A stretch of DNA of 64,000 bases from Chitinophagales bacterium. GTDB taxonomy: Bacteria > Bacteroidota > Bacteroidia > Chitinophagales > JADIYW01. The notes beneath the pieces were generated by a model. It worked only from the letters and a program-made list of their open reading frames with translations. It made no database searches and was not told the DNA's origin. The DNA lies in assembly GCA_020636535.1 (NCBI GenBank), contig JACJXT010000013.1, forward strand, positions 1 to 64,000, in the 5' to 3' direction. The translations under genes were made by a program, and so were the position numbers. Below are positions 52,607-62,296 of the stretch, one piece after another. The number at the start of each line of letters is the position of its first letter. The stretch's first letter is position 1.

Positions 52607-53899
52607 TTAGTAACTAATGCTTTTTATTATTTCATTTATATTATTGTCTTTTACAAGTATTTCACCTTCTTGATTAATTAAATAGAAATTTGGATTGCTA
52701 TGAATATTTATATGATTTCTAAATTCTTCTATATCTCCATTTACTTCGCAGTTGGTAAATGATTGTAGTTGAGCTTTACCTATAAAGCTTTGGATTGTTT
52801 CTTTTGTACGAATAGCATTAACTACAGTAATCACTTGTAAGTTTGAATAAGATGCTAATATACTTTTTAAATTATTGGCAACAACTGGCACTTTTTCTTT
52901 GCAATGAGAACATTCTGGATCATAGAAAATAACAAAAGTGTATTTTTTTAATTGTATCAAATCATAGAATGTAGTTTCATTTTGAGTATCAAATATTTTC
53001 AAATTAAAGTTTGGCAATATTGTTCCTACTTGATTTTCTTGTATTTTATCTCTATAATCTGTTACTTTTTTGTATAACTCTTTTTGTGTTTGAAAACAGT
53101 AATTTTTCACCAAATACTCATTTACTAGGTAATTATAAGCATCGGTTAATTTATATTTTTCATTATAATAATATATATTCTTAACCAACCAATCTATATA
53201 AAAAGAAAAGTTAGCATCATTACAATTTAACTTAGTAAGTAATATATCTTCTGCTTTAATATAATTTTTTACATTGATTGGTCGTAGTGAAACAAAGTCA
53301 TATAATTTATTATAAATATTAGGTAAGAGTTGTATTCGTTTATCCAAAACATCAATAGAATTGAAGTATTTGTTTTGAAATTCTATTATTGCGGAATCTT
53401 GTTTAGGTACTTCATTGAACGCTAATAATTCTACTTTACTAAAAATTGCCAATATACTTTGTGGATATTCACTGATAAAATTATTAAGCATTGTAATTCT
53501 ATCTTGCTTAACAAGTGTATTATTTTGATATTTAATAAAATTACTATTGATACTATTTTTACTAATACTATTTTTTATATCGTTTAATGGAATTTCTAAA
53601 TCAACTATTGCTCCATTATCTATTGCTAGATTGATGTACTCTTTTTTATCTGCATTATTAAATGCTACTCTATAAATAGCTCCTTTTATATTTTGAGATT
53701 GAGTTATTTCGCCAATACCATTCGTAATTTTCAAAGTATCTACTGTAAAAAACTTAGCATTGGTACCTACATAATAACTTAAGACCATAGTAGTATCTGC
53801 TGCTGGAATAGTTTTAACCTTAATACTATAACCATTTTGAGCATATCCTACATTAAAAGAAAAAATTACATACAGTATAAATATACATATATTTTTCAT
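52607..53899 (-). CDS. TlpA-like thioredoxin-fold protein with DUF4369-like N terminus
   Basis: 430 aa. Signal peptide (IFILYVIFSFNVGYAQ). Residues about 20-120 resemble DUF4369 (VGTNAKFFTVDTLKITNGIGEI). The C-terminal domain has a TlpA/AhpC-type fold with CxxC-like ECSHCKEKVPVV (residues about 325-335), GTILPNFNLKIFDTQNETTFYDL before it, and HSNPNFYLINQEGEIL with the cis-proline after it. It likely reduces or transfers disulfides in the periplasm. Confidence 0.82.
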   Translation of the reverse strand: MKNICIFILYVIFSFNVGYAQNGYSIKVKTIPAADTTMVLSYYVGTNAKFFTVDTLKITNGIGEITQSQNIKGAIYRVAFNNADKKEYINLAIDNGAIVDLEIPLNDIKNSISKNSINSNFIKYQNNTLVKQDRITMLNNFISEYPQSILAIFSKVELLAFNEVPKQDSAIIEFQNKYFNSIDVLDKRIQLLPNIYNKLYDFVSLRPINVKNYIKAEDILLTKLNCNDANFSFYIDWLVKNIYYYNEKYKLTDAYNYLVNEYLVKNYCFQTQKELYKKVTDYRDKIQENQVGTILPNFNLKIFDTQNETTFYDLIQLKKYTFVIFYDPECSHCKEKVPVVANNLKSILASYSNLQVITVVNAIRTKETIQSFIGKAQLQSFTNCEVNGDIEEFRNHINIHSNPNFYLINQEGEILVKDNNINEIIKSISY

Positions 53900-53910
53900 A
53901 CCAATACTAT

Positions 53911-55425
53911 CTATTCACATAGTGCTTTAACACTTCTAAATATTCTATTGAACTTAATGCGTTCTGGAAAAGATTCAAAATTATTCATAGAGAAGAACAC
54001 AAATAATGGTTTACCTACAACATGGTCTTCTGGTACAAATCCCCAATATCTCGAATCTAAAGAGTTGTGTCGGTTATCTCCCATCATAAAATAATAGTCT
54101 TGCTTAAAGGTATAAGATGTAGCTGGTTGTCCGTTTATTAAAACCTGACTTCCGTTCATACTAATATCTTGTAATTCGTAGTCTTTTATAGTACTTGCAT
54201 ACAATACCAAATTTGTAGTATCTAATGGAATAGTCATGCCTTTTTTAGGAACAGTTAAAGGTCCAAAATCATCTGTTGTCCATTGAAAATAATTTATATT
54301 ATGAGGAAATACACTATTTAAGTCAATATATTTACTCATATCTGTCGGCTTGATAGAAGTAACATTGGGCATCTTTTTCAATGCGTCGTACTGTGTATCT
54401 GTCAATAATATTTCTAACTCAGGACTGGTATTAATATAATTTAGAAAATCAGCATACAAATTATCTAAAGGAGCAACTGGTCTTCCCATACCATCGGCGT
54501 ATGGTCTAGTAAAAAAGTCATTGTACCAATTAATTTCTAAATCTTTAAATATTTCTGGCGATATTTTATTCTCATTAGTAATCACGGTATAAGCATATTG
54601 TTTATTTTTATACTGTGGTTGTTTTTCACCATTAACATATAAATATCTGTCTTTTACTTCTAAGGTCTCTCCTGCTATGGCAACACATCGTTTTACATAA
54701 TTCTCTCTTTTGTCTATTGGTCGGTCTGGAAAATCATAAGCATCACCTGGATAATTAAACACCACGACATCGCCTCTTTTGATTGTAGTAAAACCTGGTA
54801 ATCTGTGATATCCTAATTGTATAATTTTAGAGTACGCTTTACCTAAATTAAATGGCATGGTATGGTGTGCAAACGGAAATGCAATTGGCGTCATTGGTAC
54901 TCTTGCACCATAACTCATTTTGCTTACAAATAAAAAATCGCCTGCTAAAAGTGAACCTTCCATAGATGTTGTAGGAATTTTATATGCTTCTATAGCAAAC
55001 ATTCTTACAAAAGTTGCGGCTACTACTGCAAACACTATAGCATCTGACCATTCTCTTAGTGTACTTCGTTTTGGTTTATTGCCATCTTTGTAAATTGGTC
55101 CTATATATTTTGTGGTTTTATCAAATCCTATGATTGGGAAATAGATATAACCGAAAAAAGTTACTGCTAATACTTGCCAAAATTTGGTTTTACCAAAACA
55201 AGTGAGTGTATCGGTTATCCAAGTTAGTGAAAAAATAAAGTTGACATATGGTATTAAACCCCAAAAAGCTTTATTTGGATTTTTGCCTAGTATTTCTAAC
55301 CAAGTTTTGTCTTGAAGAAATGGTATTAATGTATGAATTGGATTTTTACCTGCTTTTTTGAAAATTCCCCATAAGGAAACATGTAAAATATAATATATAA
55401 AATAAAATAGTAAAACACTTAGCAT
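53911..55425 (-). CDS. lepB: Signal peptidase I
   Basis: 504 aa, with N-terminal membrane segments (LSVLLFYFIYYILHVSLWGIF; FAVVAATFVRMFAIEAYKIPTTSMEGSLLAGDFLFVSK). The catalytic Ser is in TTSMEGSLL (around residue 153) and the Lys in KRENYVKRCVAIAGETL (around residue 244); YFMMGDNRHNSLDSRYWGFVPEDHVVGK closes the S26 signature. It cleaves Sec signal peptides. An extended middle (about residues 260-400) accounts for the length, as in other Bacteroidota LepB. Part of the parA-parB-DUF5683-dapB-lepB cluster. Confidence 0.95.
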   Translation of the reverse strand: MLSVLLFYFIYYILHVSLWGIFKKAGKNPIHTLIPFLQDKTWLEILGKNPNKAFWGLIPYVNFIFSLTWITDTLTCFGKTKFWQVLAVTFFGYIYFPIIGFDKTTKYIGPIYKDGNKPKRSTLREWSDAIVFAVVAATFVRMFAIEAYKIPTTSMEGSLLAGDFLFVSKMSYGARVPMTPIAFPFAHHTMPFNLGKAYSKIIQLGYHRLPGFTTIKRGDVVVFNYPGDAYDFPDRPIDKRENYVKRCVAIAGETLEVKDRYLYVNGEKQPQYKNKQYAYTVITNENKISPEIFKDLEINWYNDFFTRPYADGMGRPVAPLDNLYADFLNYINTSPELEILLTDTQYDALKKMPNVTSIKPTDMSKYIDLNSVFPHNINYFQWTTDDFGPLTVPKKGMTIPLDTTNLVLYASTIKDYELQDISMNGSQVLINGQPATSYTFKQDYYFMMGDNRHNSLDSRYWGFVPEDHVVGKPLFVFFSMNNFESFPERIKFNRIFRSVKALCE

Positions 55426-55545
55426 CTTCTTTAAAATTTATGCTAAGATAGCTTTCTTTGGTGGAAAAATTTCTAAAATATTTCTATAGTAGAGTAAAAC
55501 GCTATTAAGATTTGTTAATTTGCAATGATTGGTGTTTTACTATAC

Positions 55546-55571
55546 GCAGCGTCCTCTTCGAGAGACGCTGC
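55546..55571. repeat. Hairpin GCAGCGTC/GACGCTGC, dispersed-repeat type
   Basis: Perfect 8-bp arms around a ten-base loop in the 426-bp gap between lepB and dapB. A degenerate relative lies near 42519. The gap otherwise contains a second perfect hairpin at 55759-55793 (AATGATGCAAT against ATTGCATCATT) and no gene. Confidence 0.6.
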
Positions 55572-55851
55572 TTGGAATAAAATGCTAAAAATCTTAAAAC
55601 TCGCTTCGCTCAAACAGTAATATTTTTTACGCTTTTTTATTTGTTCTCTCTAAATTTATTGTAGGTCGTTTTTGAATACCACAAAAAACAAGCTTATGAA
55701 AACTAAATTTATTATAGGTTGTTATATTAACTAATTAGAGATTCTTCGCTTCGCTCAGAATGATGCAATTTATTCTAAATAGATTGCATCATTTTTTCGT
55801 TCCTCAAAAATTCGCAATGATTTCTGTAATTCACATTATTATAAAAATAAT

Positions 55852-56583
55852 TTATTTTGAATTAAATCCTAATACATCGTCCATGGTAAAGATGCCTTTT
55901 TTACCTACGAGCCACTTGGCTGCTAGTAATGCTCCACTAGCAAAACCTTTTCTACTGTGTGCTGTATGCTTTAGTTCGATATCGTCAATCTCACTAGCAT
56001 AAATGACCGTATGTGTGCCTGGAACATTTGGTTCTCTCAATGAAATAATATCTAAATTATTCGTATCATTAGATTGCTCATTTTTCCAAGTCATTTTTCT
56101 ATCTAAATGTTTAATGATATCTAAACCAGCAAAAAGTGCTGTACCACTTGGTGCATCTTTTTTTTCTGTGTGATGAATTTCTTCCATAGTTACATTATAT
56201 TCTGCATGCTGATTCATAATTTTTGCTAGCTGTCGGTTCATCTCAAAAAAGATATTGACACCTATAGAAAAGTTTGGCGAATGCAATAATGATTTATTCT
56301 CATTGATGACTCTTTCTTGAATGATTGGCAATTCATCTAACCAACCTGTGCTACCAATTACTACTGGCACATTGGCATCTAAACACCAATTAATATTGCC
56401 TACAGCTGTATGTGGTGATGTAAATTCTATAGCAACATCTACTGCTTGCAATTGTTCTATAGTAATTTCGTTTCTGTTATCAATATCAATGATTAAAGCT
56501 ATTTCACAGTCGTTACTAGCATTTGCAATTTCGTGAATGGCTTTTCCCATTTTTCCATATCCTATTAAAGCTATTTTTGTCAT
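55852..56583 (-). CDS. dapB: 4-hydroxy-tetrahydrodipicolinate reductase
   Basis: 243 aa, usual length. NAD(P)-binding start IALIGYGKMGKAIHEI, then GSTGW, HSPNFSIGVNIFFEMN and the catalytic block EIHHTEKKDAPSGTALFAG, with SRKGFASGALLAAKWLVGKKGIFTMDDVLG at the end. It makes tetrahydrodipicolinate for lysine and peptidoglycan synthesis. One base separates it from the DUF5683 gene upstream, so they are one operon. Confidence 0.96.
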   Translation of the reverse strand: MTKIALIGYGKMGKAIHEIANASNDCEIALIIDIDNRNEITIEQLQAVDVAIEFTSPHTAVGNINWCLDANVPVVIGSTGWLDELPIIQERVINENKSLLHSPNFSIGVNIFFEMNRQLAKIMNQHAEYNVTMEEIHHTEKKDAPSGTALFAGLDIIKHLDRKMTWKNEQSNDTNNLDIISLREPNVPGTHTVIYASEIDDIELKHTAHSRKGFASGALLAAKWLVGKKGIFTMDDVLGFNSK

Positions 56584-56584
56584 A

Positions 56585-57289
56585 TCATTTAAAATTAAAT
56601 TTAATATTTATACCTGTTACCATTTGTTCGTTTTGTAAACCAATTTTTGGTGTAATCTTCATGGTTAAATCATCAGAAATATCGAAACCTTGCATATGTG
56701 CATCTACAGCTGCATCTACAATGCTTAAACCCCAAACAAAAAAAGTTGCAAAAGCTGCTAGTTGTGTGTTTTTTCTATAGTTATCTCTATAATATATAAT
56801 TTCGCTTTTACTATAAGCTGCAATATTTGTTGGTAAATTGCCTCCATTTTCTTTAGCAACAATATAGCCATTGTATTGTTTTAATTGCTTTGCTTGTCGT
56901 GCTAACCAAAAGATAGTGCCAGCCATTGCTCCGTAAACAATAGGTAGTTTCCAGTATTTTTTATTGTAAATCTGACCTAGTCCTGGACAAGCTAATGCTA
57001 GTAATGCTGCTTTTTTTGGACTGTTTGGTATGCTATCGAATATTTTTAATTTTTTCTTATTGTTTATATTTATATTAGATTCTAACAAAGTATCTGTTTG
57101 AACTAGACTTAGTGAATCTTTAAAAAATTTTGTTTTAAATTTCTTTTGAGTAAAGCTATCTAGCTCGCTAAAATTACTATCTATACTACTTATTATAGTA
57201 CTACTATCAATATTATTTGCACTAATTTGAGCTTTGCTTATATTAAACAATAAAAATAGTATAATAAATAAACTAAAGCATCGGCACAT
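56585..57289 (-). CDS. DUF5683-type membrane protein
   Basis: 234 aa with a signal peptide (FSLFIILFLLFNISKAQ). The C-terminal half matches DUF5683: PNSPKKAALLALACPGLGQIYNKKYWKLPIVYGAMAGTIFWLARQAKQLKQYNGYIVAKENGG, and later FFVWGLSIVDAAVDAHMQGFDISDDL. Function is unknown, but it is found between parB and dapB in many Bacteroidota, exactly as here, suggesting an envelope role tied to division or growth. Separated by one base from both neighbours. Confidence 0.88.
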   Translation of the reverse strand: MCRCFSLFIILFLLFNISKAQISANNIDSSTIISSIDSNFSELDSFTQKKFKTKFFKDSLSLVQTDTLLESNININNKKKLKIFDSIPNSPKKAALLALACPGLGQIYNKKYWKLPIVYGAMAGTIFWLARQAKQLKQYNGYIVAKENGGNLPTNIAAYSKSEIIYYRDNYRKNTQLAAFATFFVWGLSIVDAAVDAHMQGFDISDDLTMKITPKIGLQNEQMVTGINIKFNFK

Positions 57290-57290
57290 T

Positions 57291-58211
57291 TTAATAATCT
57301 TCTTGCTCTAAGATATCTAAAATTCTATTTAAATCGGATGAAGAATAAAAAGGAATTACAATTTCGCCTTTATCTTCTTTGCCTTTTTTAATTTTTACTT
57401 TGGTTTCTAAAACATCCATTAGTCGCTGTTCTATTTTTTTATAAGCAACAGGCAAGTCTTTATTGTCTTTTACTTCTTTTTTAGTGGTAGTTGGTTTATT
57501 GCCTACTAGTTTTGCTAATTCTTCTGTTTTTCTAACTGATAATGATTTAGCATTAATTTCTTGTAAAATATATAATTGTTTTTCTACTTCTGGAACATTA
57601 ATAATGGCTCTTGCGTGTCCCATAGAAATTACATTATGACTCAATGCTTTTTGAATTTCTGGTGGCAACTTCAACAATCTTAAATAGTTGGTTACTGTAG
57701 AACGATTTTTTCCTAGTCTATCACCTAGATTTTCGTGAGTTAATTCGCATTCATCTATTAATCGTTGATAAGTTAGTGCTACTTCAATTGCATTTAAATC
57801 TTCTCTTTGAATATTTTCAATCAACGCAATTTCAACTACTTCTTGGTCGTTTGCTGTTCTAACATAAGCAGGAATTTCAGTCAGTCCAGCCATTTTAGAT
57901 GCTCTTAATCTTCTTTCACCAGCAATTAATTGATATTTTTTCTGACCAATTTTTCTAACAGTAATTGGTTGAATTACTCCATGTACTTTGATTGAGTTAG
58001 CTAAATCTTCTAAGGCATCTTGATTAAATTCATTTCTTGGTTGAAATGGATTGACTTCAATTTGTTCTAGTGGAATTTGTGGAACAGTGTTAACAATAGA
58101 GTCGTCATTTTGTGTATTGATTTTAAGTACTTCGGTATCTTCATCAATATCAGACAATAAAGCTCTGATACCTTTACCTAGTGCTTGTTTTTTTTTATTT
58201 ACAGTAGACAT
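57291..58211 (-). CDS. parB: Chromosome partitioning protein ParB
   Basis: 306 aa. CTPase/ParB-N region: IPLEQIEVNPFQPRNEFNQDALEDLANSIKVHGVIQPITVRKIGQKKYQLIAGERRLRASKMAGLTEIPAYV and ALIENIQREDLNAIEVALTYQRLIDE, with the GERRLRA box. HTH: LTHENLGDRLGKNRSTVTNYLRLLKLP. The C-terminal end (NRILDILEQEDY) forms the dimer domain. It loads on parS sites and clamps DNA for ParA-driven segregation. Co-directional with parA, one base apart. Confidence 0.95.
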   Translation of the reverse strand: MSTVNKKKQALGKGIRALLSDIDEDTEVLKINTQNDDSIVNTVPQIPLEQIEVNPFQPRNEFNQDALEDLANSIKVHGVIQPITVRKIGQKKYQLIAGERRLRASKMAGLTEIPAYVRTANDQEVVEIALIENIQREDLNAIEVALTYQRLIDECELTHENLGDRLGKNRSTVTNYLRLLKLPPEIQKALSHNVISMGHARAIINVPEVEKQLYILQEINAKSLSVRKTEELAKLVGNKPTTTKKEVKDNKDLPVAYKKIEQRLMDVLETKVKIKKGKEDKGEIVIPFYSSSDLNRILDILEQEDY

Positions 58212-58212
58212 A

Positions 58213-59028
58213 TTAGTTCAAATTTTCTTTTGCAATGATTTTATCTTCGGTGGCAATAGCTGTTAAATTGTTGTTTTGTAGAATTTCTCTTGCTAAATTC
58301 AAATAGTTTACTGCACCTTTACTTTCTGCATCGTACATAATAATAGGTTGTCTTAAACTTTGAGCTTCGCCAAGTCTTGTGTTTCTATGTATAATTGTAT
58401 TGAACACATTGTTTTCAAATCTTCGTTTTACTTCGCTTACTACTTGGTTCGATAAGTTTAATCGTTGGTCGTACATAGTTAGTAAAATACCTTCAATTTC
58501 TAAATCGGTATTTAATCGAGATTGAACAATACGAATGGTATTTAATAATTTACCTAGACCTTCTAGTGCAAAATACTCACATTGCACTGGAACTATAACA
58601 CTATCAGATGCTGTTAATGCATTTACGGTAATTAAACCTAAAGATGGTGAGCAATCGATGATGATAAAATCGTAGTCGTTTTTTATAGGTTCAATTACAC
58701 CTTTTAATATATTTTCTCTACTTGGATGATTGATTAACTCAATTTCTGCACCAACTAAATCAAGATGAGCTGGTAAAAGATATAAGTTTGGTGTATCGGT
58801 TTCCAAAATAATATCAGCAGCTTTCTTTTCTTCGATTAGACATTCGTACAAACTCACTTTTATTTGTCTAGGATCAAAGCCACAACCACTAGTACTGTTT
58901 GCTTGTGGATCGGCATCAATGATTAGCGTTTTTTGTTCTAAAACAGCTAAACTCGCAGCTAAATTTATAGCAGTTGTTGTTTTACCAACTCCACCTTTTT
59001 GATTGGCTATACTTATTATCTTACTCAT
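58213..59028 (-). CDS. parA: Chromosome partitioning ATPase ParA (Soj)
   Basis: 271 aa. Deviant Walker A KGGVGKTTTAINLAASLA, TLIIDADPQANSTSGCGFD, Walker B-like YDFIIIDCSPSLGLITVNALTASDSVIVPVQCEYFALEGLGKLLNTI and RRFENNVFNTIIHRNTRLGEAQSLRQPIIMYDAESKGAVNYLNLA. It binds DNA with ATP and is released by ParB. Leads the segregation operon, with the MBL hydrolase gene 2 bp upstream. Confidence 0.96.
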   Translation of the reverse strand: MSKIISIANQKGGVGKTTTAINLAASLAVLEQKTLIIDADPQANSTSGCGFDPRQIKVSLYECLIEEKKAADIILETDTPNLYLLPAHLDLVGAEIELINHPSRENILKGVIEPIKNDYDFIIIDCSPSLGLITVNALTASDSVIVPVQCEYFALEGLGKLLNTIRIVQSRLNTDLEIEGILLTMYDQRLNLSNQVVSEVKRRFENNVFNTIIHRNTRLGEAQSLRQPIIMYDAESKGAVNYLNLAREILQNNNLTAIATEDKIIAKENLN

Positions 59029-59030
59029 AT

Positions 59031-59714
59031 TTAAATTTCTATCGTTATACCAATTTTTGGTAATATTAATTCTATATTGGCTGCTTGAAACTTTTCTTTT
59101 GCTTCTTGATGATTGATTACAATGTAAGGAAAAGTATCGAAATGCACGCCTATTACTTTATTGACTTTGCATAGTTTTGCAGCAGCAATGGCATCATCAA
59201 TGTCCATAGTAAAGTTATCGCCAATTGGTAAAATGGCAAAGTTAAGCTTTGCAAAATCTGGAATTAACTGCATATCTAATGTTAAAGCCGTATCTCCTGC
59301 ATAGTAAAAATTACCAAATTCATCATTTTTCACTACAAAACCCATTGGATTTCCACCATATGAACCATCTGGCAAACCAGAAGAGTGAATGGCAGACACA
59401 CATTTTATAGTACCAAAATCAGTTGACCATTTTCCACCAGTGTTCATAGGTCTGAAATTGTTTAGTCCTTGTTTGGCTAACCATTCATAAATTTCAAAAG
59501 CACAAATGATAGTCGCATTGGTTTGTTTTGCTATAGCAACTGCATCTGCAATATGATCGGCATGTGCATGAGAAATAGCTATATAATCGCATGAAATAGT
59601 AGTAATATCTATATTTTTAGCCAATTCGTTTGGTGTAATAAATGGATCAAACAAAATTGTTTTTTGATTAATGGTTACAGCAAAACAAGAATGACCGTAG
59701 TATGAAAATTGCAT
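59031..59714 (-). CDS. UPF0173-type metallo-beta-lactamase-fold hydrolase
   Basis: 227 aa. Begins MQFSYYGHSCFAV, carries the metal motif SHAHADHIADA, GNPMGFVVKNDEFGNFYYAGDTALTLDMQLI and VNKVIGVHFDTFPYIV. These match the UPF0173 (YtkL-like) single-domain metallo-hydrolases, whose substrates are poorly known. It is the first gene of the transcript leading into parA. Confidence 0.9.
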   Translation of the reverse strand: MQFSYYGHSCFAVTINQKTILFDPFITPNELAKNIDITTISCDYIAISHAHADHIADAVAIAKQTNATIICAFEIYEWLAKQGLNNFRPMNTGGKWSTDFGTIKCVSAIHSSGLPDGSYGGNPMGFVVKNDEFGNFYYAGDTALTLDMQLIPDFAKLNFAILPIGDNFTMDIDDAIAAAKLCKVNKVIGVHFDTFPYIVINHQEAKEKFQAANIELILPKIGITIEI

Positions 59715-59966
59715 AATTTATAAAATTGAACTGCTTAAAAAATAATGTTTCACGCTTCAAAAATATAGTTTAAATTGCAGATGTTTTAGGCAAGTTTTCC
59801 AAGAATTACAAACATTTTATGTGGATAATAGAAAATAAATTGTTAATTGTTTGATTAGTAGTAAGTAGTAAGACTTTTTGTAGTAAGACTTATAATTAGG
59901 TGTTAGATTAACAGAGTCAAGATATTAGATTTAGATGGCTTTATTATTATCTTTAACATTTAGAAG

Positions 59967-61325
59967 ATGCAACAAAAAAGAGAATATAACAATTATTATT
60001 TAACTATTGATTTTATAAGTGCCTTATTGGCTTGGTTGCTTTTTTTTACTACTAGGAAGTTTCTTATTGAGCAGGAAGTGATTTCTACACTTATCTATAA
60101 AGATATTAAGTTATTGTTTGGCATTGTTCTTATTCCTTGTTTTTGGTTGCTCTTATATTATTGTAGCAACGACTATTATCATGTGCTTAGAAAAAATATT
60201 AGTGTTATTCTATTTAAAACATTGTTTCAATCGATAGTTGGTTGTTTTATTTTGTTCTTTATTTTAATGCTGAATGATAAAATTCACTCTTATAAAGATT
60301 ACTATATTTTATATTTTATTTATCTTGGAATACATTATAGCATTACACTTATTTTTAGAATTGTTCTATTTAAATATTTCCACTATTTAATCAAACAAAA
60401 AAAGATACAACTACATGCATTGGTTATTGGTGATGCTATTGCTTGTGACAATTTAATTGCCTCTGAACAACAACAAACTGCATTATACGCTTTTAAAAAG
60501 TTGATTTTAGATGACAACAAAGTTATTAACACTATTGATATTCAGAACAATGATAGTATTTTCTTTGCTATTCCAATAAATGCGATAAATGATGTTAATC
60601 GCACTATTATAGATGCACTAGTTCATAATGTTGATGTTTACTTACGAGCCGATGATATTAATTTTTTGACTGGAAAATTTAAAACCGATAATGTTTTAGG
60701 TTCAGATATGATTGCTATTGACAGTCAGTATTTAAAACCATATCAAGCAATGAGTAAAAGATTGTTTGACATTGTAATATCACTATTATCATTGCCTTTT
60801 TTATTATTTATAATATTTCCAATAATTTCTTTTTTAATAAAAAAAGATTCTAAAGGCAACATTTTCTATACACAAGAAAGAATTGGCAAAAACGGAAAAC
60901 CTTTTCGTATCTTAAAATTTAGAACTATGATTGAAAATGCAGAAGCAACCACACCAATGCTTACTGCTAATAATGACGATAGGATTACAACTATTGGAAA
61001 ATTTCTTAGAAAGTTTAGAATTGATGAACTACCACAACTCATCAATGTTTTTATTGGAGATATGTCTTTAGTTGGACCACGACCAGAGCGACAGTTTTAT
61101 ATCAATCAAATAAAAGATCAAATGCCACATTATAGTTTACTACAAAAAATAAAACCTGGTATTACTTCGCTTGGTATGGTAAAATTTGGATATGCCAATA
61201 CTATTGCATCTATGATTCAAAGAGCCAAATACGATTTAATTTATTTAGATAATATTAGTTTACTATTAGATATAAAAATTATATTCTATACTATCAATAC
61301 TGTTATAAAAGGAAAAGGAAAATGA
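59967..61325 (+). CDS. Undecaprenyl-phosphate sugar-1-phosphate transferase
   Basis: 452 aa. Four N-terminal membrane segments precede a CoA-binding-like central domain (HALVIGDAIACDNLIASE). The C-terminal bacterial sugar transferase domain has KRLFDIVISLLSLPFLLFIIFPIISFLI, YTQERIGKNGKPFRILKFRTM, RITTIGKFLRKFRIDELPQLINVFIGDMSLVGPRPERQFY. It starts exopolysaccharide or O-antigen repeat synthesis by moving a sugar phosphate to the lipid carrier. No other polysaccharide genes are adjacent. Confidence 0.93.
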   Translation: MQQKREYNNYYLTIDFISALLAWLLFFTTRKFLIEQEVISTLIYKDIKLLFGIVLIPCFWLLLYYCSNDYYHVLRKNISVILFKTLFQSIVGCFILFFILMLNDKIHSYKDYYILYFIYLGIHYSITLIFRIVLFKYFHYLIKQKKIQLHALVIGDAIACDNLIASEQQQTALYAFKKLILDDNKVINTIDIQNNDSIFFAIPINAINDVNRTIIDALVHNVDVYLRADDINFLTGKFKTDNVLGSDMIAIDSQYLKPYQAMSKRLFDIVISLLSLPFLLFIIFPIISFLIKKDSKGNIFYTQERIGKNGKPFRILKFRTMIENAEATTPMLTANNDDRITTIGKFLRKFRIDELPQLINVFIGDMSLVGPRPERQFYINQIKDQMPHYSLLQKIKPGITSLGMVKFGYANTIASMIQRAKYDLIYLDNISLLLDIKIIFYTINTVIKGKGK

Positions 61326-61370
61326 TATTTTAAAATAGATACTAAAATAGATTCAGCATCTATTGAAAAC

Positions 61371-62228
61371 TTATTTTCCAAAGATATGCTTAGCCATGCT
61401 CATTGCTTCTATAAATTGTTCTTTATCTAAGTTGTGCAGCACGCCTTTTTGTTCAAAAAAAGCCAATAAATTTTCGGTAGGCATATTTCCTGTTAGTTTA
61501 TCTTTTGCCATTGGGCAGCCACCAAAACCTTTTATTGCACCATCAAATCTGTTACAACCAACTTCCCAAGCAGCATTCACTTTTTCTTCCCAAGTATTTG
61601 GTGTAGTATGAAAATGTGCACCAAAACCAATTTTAGGAAAATTTTCGTTTAGCTGACTAAATAAATCGTGAATTAAACTTGGCGTAGCAACACCAATAGT
61701 ATCAGAAATTGAAAACTTAGTAATACCCATTTCAATTAATGTATCAATCCAATGTTCTACTAAGCTTATATCATACATATCGCCATATGGATTTCCAAAA
61801 GCCATAGAAATATATACTACAAATTCTTTCCCATTAATTTCACAAATATTCTTTATTTCATCAACTCTTGATAAAGATTCTTCGAAACCACAATTGGTAT
61901 TTCTTTTTTGAAAAGTTTCTGACACAGAAAATGGATAACCAATATATGTAATTGCATCTAATTTAGTAGCTTCCTCTGCTCCTCTACTATTAGCAACAAT
62001 AACAGAAATAGCAGTATCTGTTTCACTTAAATCTAATTGGCTAATTACTTCAAATGTATCTTTCATTTGTGGAATAGCTTTCTCCGACACAAAGCTACCA
62101 GCATCTAATGTATCAAAACCTACTTTTAGCAACTGATTGAGATAAGCTATTTTTTCTTTTGTAGGAATAAATTGAGTAATTCCTTGCATAGCATCTCTAG
62201 GGCATTCTACGATTTTTACTTGTTTCAT
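61371..62228 (-). CDS. Hydroxymethylglutaryl-CoA lyase-like enzyme
   Basis: 285 aa. HMGL-like TIM-barrel sequence: VKIVECPRDAMQGITQFIPTKEKIAYLNQLLKVGFDTLDAGSFVSEKAIPQM with the metal/acid residues of ECPRD, then GNPYGDMYDISL, SISDTIGVATPSLI, AHFHTTPNTWEEKVNAAWEVGCNRFDGAIKGFGGCPMAKDKLTGNMPTENL with the mobile loop Cys (GGCPMA). It would split HMG-CoA in leucine breakdown. Typical start motif in lyases is VEVSPRDGLQ; here ECPRDAMQ, a usual Bacteroidota variant. Confidence 0.9.
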   Translation of the reverse strand: MKQVKIVECPRDAMQGITQFIPTKEKIAYLNQLLKVGFDTLDAGSFVSEKAIPQMKDTFEVISQLDLSETDTAISVIVANSRGAEEATKLDAITYIGYPFSVSETFQKRNTNCGFEESLSRVDEIKNICEINGKEFVVYISMAFGNPYGDMYDISLVEHWIDTLIEMGITKFSISDTIGVATPSLIHDLFSQLNENFPKIGFGAHFHTTPNTWEEKVNAAWEVGCNRFDGAIKGFGGCPMAKDKLTGNMPTENLLAFFEQKGVLHNLDKEQFIEAMSMAKHIFGK

Positions 62229-62246
62229 AATTACAAAATTAATAAA

Positions 62247-62275
62247 AAAGGGATAGTACTAAACACTATCCCTTT
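62247..62275 (-). terminator. Intrinsic terminator of the large T9SS gene
   Basis: AAAGGGATAGT pairs with ACTATCCCTTT, followed on the minus strand by a T-run. It lies 22 bp after the stop of the minus-strand T9SS protein gene. Confidence 0.88.
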
Positions 62276-62296
62276 CAAATTTATATGCTGTTTGAA

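Noticed and set aside
55759..55793. Terminator for dapB
   Set aside because: The 11-bp stem is perfect, but the T-run is on the plus strand, where no gene ends; on the minus strand no T-run follows.
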